Part shown: one piece after another, positions 62,171 through 64,000 of the stretch
Layout: every line of letters begins with the position of its first letter
Numbering within the stretch: the first letter of the stretch is position 1
Source: Plasmodium brasilianum
Taxonomy: Eukaryota > Apicomplexa > Aconoidasida > Haemosporida > Plasmodiidae
DNA: 64,000 nt
Reading direction: 5' to 3'
Assembly: GCF_023973825.1 (NCBI RefSeq)
Contig: NC_090125.1
Span: 628,501-692,500, forward strand
Translations under genes and position numbers: made by a program
The notes under the pieces: model-generated
Databases searched by the model: none
Seen by the model: the letters and a program-made list of their open reading frames with translations, nothing else
Told to the model about the DNA's origin: nothing

Positions 62171-64000
62171 ATGAGTACTATAAATAAGAAGAGAAAAAAG
62201 AAAAAAATATTTTCAGATGAAGAAGACAGTAAAAGTAATGAAATTGAACATACTTCTATTGAGGTGAGTAGTGAAAGGGCCACAAAAAATAAACCACTTC
62301 TATGTACAAACGGAATTGATGCATATGAACATGACCCTGTTGACAAATCCGAGGGTGAAGAATTAATAGAAGGAAATATTACCAAGAAAGTTGAAGATGT
62401 AGGAGAAGAAGGAGATGATAGAAATGGTGGAGATATAAATAATAATGACATAAATGGCTATATTAGGAGTGAAAGTGGAAATATTGAGCAAGGTAAAAAT
62501 GGAGATGATAAATCTGAACATAGCCAAAATGACACACAACAAAGCAACAAATGTGAAGATATTTTGAAACAAAAAAAAAAAAAAAAAAAATTGAAAAAAT
62601 GCACTATGCAAGAAGACGCCTCAGGAAACGATACTACAGATATGATAGAGAGTAGAAATATAGAATACACGCTTAACAGAAATGACAGTGGTGAGACCAA
62701 TAATACAAACGAAGACGCATCTAGTGGAGAAAATTCACTCAAGGAGAATAATTCTAAAAAACTTGGAGAAGGGAAACATGAAGAAGAGACCACATTCCAT
62801 AAAATGATTAATGAAAAAAAAAAAAAAAAAAAAAGGAAAGTGCACAAAATGGAAGAGGTACAGGAGATGAATGATCATGAAGGGAAACAATGGAAAAGTG
62901 AAGATGAAAACGACGGGAAGGAGCAGCAGCAAGAACAAGACCAGACACAGAAGCAGCGTGTAGTTAACCACTCTGAAGATAACGAGGAAGAAGATCTTTG
63001 GAGAGATCAGAAGAACGAATTAGAAATTTTCGAAAAGGCAGGGACGCACAAAAAAGGAGATAAACGAGCAAATCAAAGAAGAGACGATAATAATATAGAT
63101 GAACAAGGCGAAGGAAGGGAGAGGGAAGGGGAGGAAATAAAGACCTCAGTAAAGGAAAAGCAAAAAAAAAAAAAAATAAAAAACTCGAAGTTGATAGATA
63201 ATATAAATCCTAATGAAGACAAGTTAAAATTGAAAGCAGTTCAAATAGCATTTATAAAAAAGGAATACAATGTTGAAGAATACATCTTCGAATGTTTAAA
63301 GATAATTATTCCCATAAACAAGAGTGAGCTGTTCTTAGGCAAAGAGAACATTATTCTTGACAATTCAAGTAAGGATGATATAAAAAATTTGGAAATATTT
63401 TGGTTTGACAGATTAACGAGAAATAGAAGGAGAAGCATCATTAATTGCTTTACCACGATGCGTAAGTTGGGTGTACTTAATAGCGGGGGTAATACTTTTA
63501 AAGATTCATACTCAGTTGCACCTCCAACTTCAATTGAAGCTGCTACGGGGGATAGGACTTCACTAGAGGACAAACCACATCCTATGGAGGATAAGGGAAT
63601 CCCAACCATTGACCACATATTTAATAAGAGCAAGGAATATATCATAGTAGATAACTTAGTTTGCCTGTGCAACCAACAGATTAAACTGATAAAGGAATAC
63701 ATTTCGTACATAAAAAGAAACATCTACGATTTATCATCTATCACAGAAAATAATGAAAAAATAAAAGAAATGAAGATCTTAGAACCTATAAAAAGAAGAG
63801 AAATTTTTTTTTATTTAAATATATGTATAGCAATGAGTTATGCACAAGAATGTACTCCAAATGTATATGGTCTTCACACTTGTGCAACCCCGGATATCCG
63901 AGGGTTTAATTTACATCCTATGTTTTCTCATATTAATAAAAAAAAAAATGAACTACGAAATGACCACGTAACTGACCCTTGGGAGAAGCTAAGATTATTA
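62171..64000 (+). CDS. Lys/Glu-rich protein of unknown function, 3' end beyond window (610+ aa)
   Basis: The frame opens at ATG 62171 and stays open for exactly 610 codons to the window end, so the gene is partial. I do not recognise it. The N-terminal ~350 residues are charged and disordered: a basic start (MSTINKKRKKKKIF), acidic stretches, and lysine runs encoded by pure poly(A) tracts at 62571-62590 (20 A), 62814-62834 (21 A) and 63162-63176 (15 A), all in frame here. From about residue 350 (KLKAVQIAFIKKEYNVEEYI) the composition becomes that of a folded domain, with Ile/Leu/Cys-rich helices and a distinctive block near the edge: MSYAQECTPNVYGLHTCATP, then DIRGFNLHPMF. The Lys-rich start could be a nuclear or nucleolar signal, but this is inference. 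The missing 3' part is needed for any assignment. Confidence 0.8.
   Translation, partial: MSTINKKRKKKKIFSDEEDSKSNEIEHTSIEVSSERATKNKPLLCTNGIDAYEHDPVDKSEGEELIEGNITKKVEDVGEEGDDRNGGDINNNDINGYIRSESGNIEQGKNGDDKSEHSQNDTQQSNKCEDILKQKKKKKKLKKCTMQEDASGNDTTDMIESRNIEYTLNRNDSGETNNTNEDASSGENSLKENNSKKLGEGKHEEETTFHKMINEKKKKKKRKVHKMEEVQEMNDHEGKQWKSEDENDGKEQQQEQDQTQKQRVVNHSEDNEEEDLWRDQKNELEIFEKAGTHKKGDKRANQRRDDNNIDEQGEGREREGEEIKTSVKEKQKKKKIKNSKLIDNINPNEDKLKLKAVQIAFIKKEYNVEEYIFECLKIIIPINKSELFLGKENIILDNSSKDDIKNLEIFWFDRLTRNRRRSIINCFTTMRKLGVLNSGGNTFKDSYSVAPPTSIEAATGDRTSLEDKPHPMEDKGIPTIDHIFNKSKEYIIVDNLVCLCNQQIKLIKEYISYIKRNIYDLSSITENNEKIKEMKILEPIKRREIFFYLNICIAMSYAQECTPNVYGLHTCATPDIRGFNLHPMFSHINKKKNELRNDHVTDPWEKLRLL

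Noticed and set aside
1..64000. Search by eye for tRNA, rRNA, CRISPR, insertion elements or subtelomeric gene families
   Set aside because: None seen; direct repeats are minisatellites without spacers or associated genes, and all recognised genes are chromosome-internal housekeeping types.

Overview
This is a nuclear segment from a malaria parasite (genus Plasmodium). The evidence is extreme AT richness, long homopolymer and (TA)n tracts, Asn/Asp/Lys-rich low-complexity inserts inside conserved proteins, short AT-rich introns with GTAAGT/GTATGT-type donors, and a set of recognisable Plasmodium housekeeping genes. From memory (not checked by any search), the gene order VPS13, ALBA2, SEC61-alpha, mitochondrial isocitrate dehydrogenase, apicoplast E2 matches a block of P. 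falciparum chromosome 13. The sequence is less AT-extreme than P. falciparum, which would suit a P. malariae/P. ovale-like species, but I cannot fix the species. No rRNA, tRNA, mobile element, CRISPR or subtelomeric gene family was seen.

Layout, left to right. 1-6.9 kb: an unrecognised 215-aa protein on + (1998-2645), then a 609-aa protein on - (3517-5346) that I read as a divergent PAF1 subunit of the RNA polymerase II elongation complex. 6.9-23.8 kb: one giant - strand gene for a VPS13 bridge-type lipid-transfer protein of about 5,620 aa, interrupted by a one-base frameshift in a 14-base homopolymer. 23.8-31.5 kb: the three-exon gene for the nucleic-acid-binding protein Alba 2 on -, and a MOG1/RANGRF-like Ran cofactor on +. 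32.9-34.9 kb: SEC61-alpha on -, whose start codon sits in a 4-nt first exon.

38.4-43.9 kb: two + strand genes linked to microtubule work, a dynactin p50 (dynamitin)-like protein in two exons and the kinetochore protein SPC25 rebuilt from seven exons. 45.1-48.5 kb: a two-exon 1,013-aa protein with F-box-like and WD40-like segments on -. 51.8-53.2 kb: mitochondrial NADP isocitrate dehydrogenase on +. 54.4-56.0 kb: a two-exon C2HC zinc-finger protein on -. 58.8-59.6 kb: a UBE2W-like ubiquitin-conjugating enzyme with an apicoplast-type leader on -. 62.2 kb to the end: a Lys/Glu-rich unknown protein on +, running off the window.

The genes do not form operons; each is an independent eukaryotic unit, and the long AT-rich spacers carry many minisatellites (units of 9 to 31 bp). 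Exon joins for six genes were worked out by hand; in each case the summed coding length is a multiple of three and the join restores a family motif or an open frame. Two stretches stand out as unexplained: a less AT-rich island at about 44.3-44.6 kb and a probable small multi-exon gene at about 49.5-49.9 kb.
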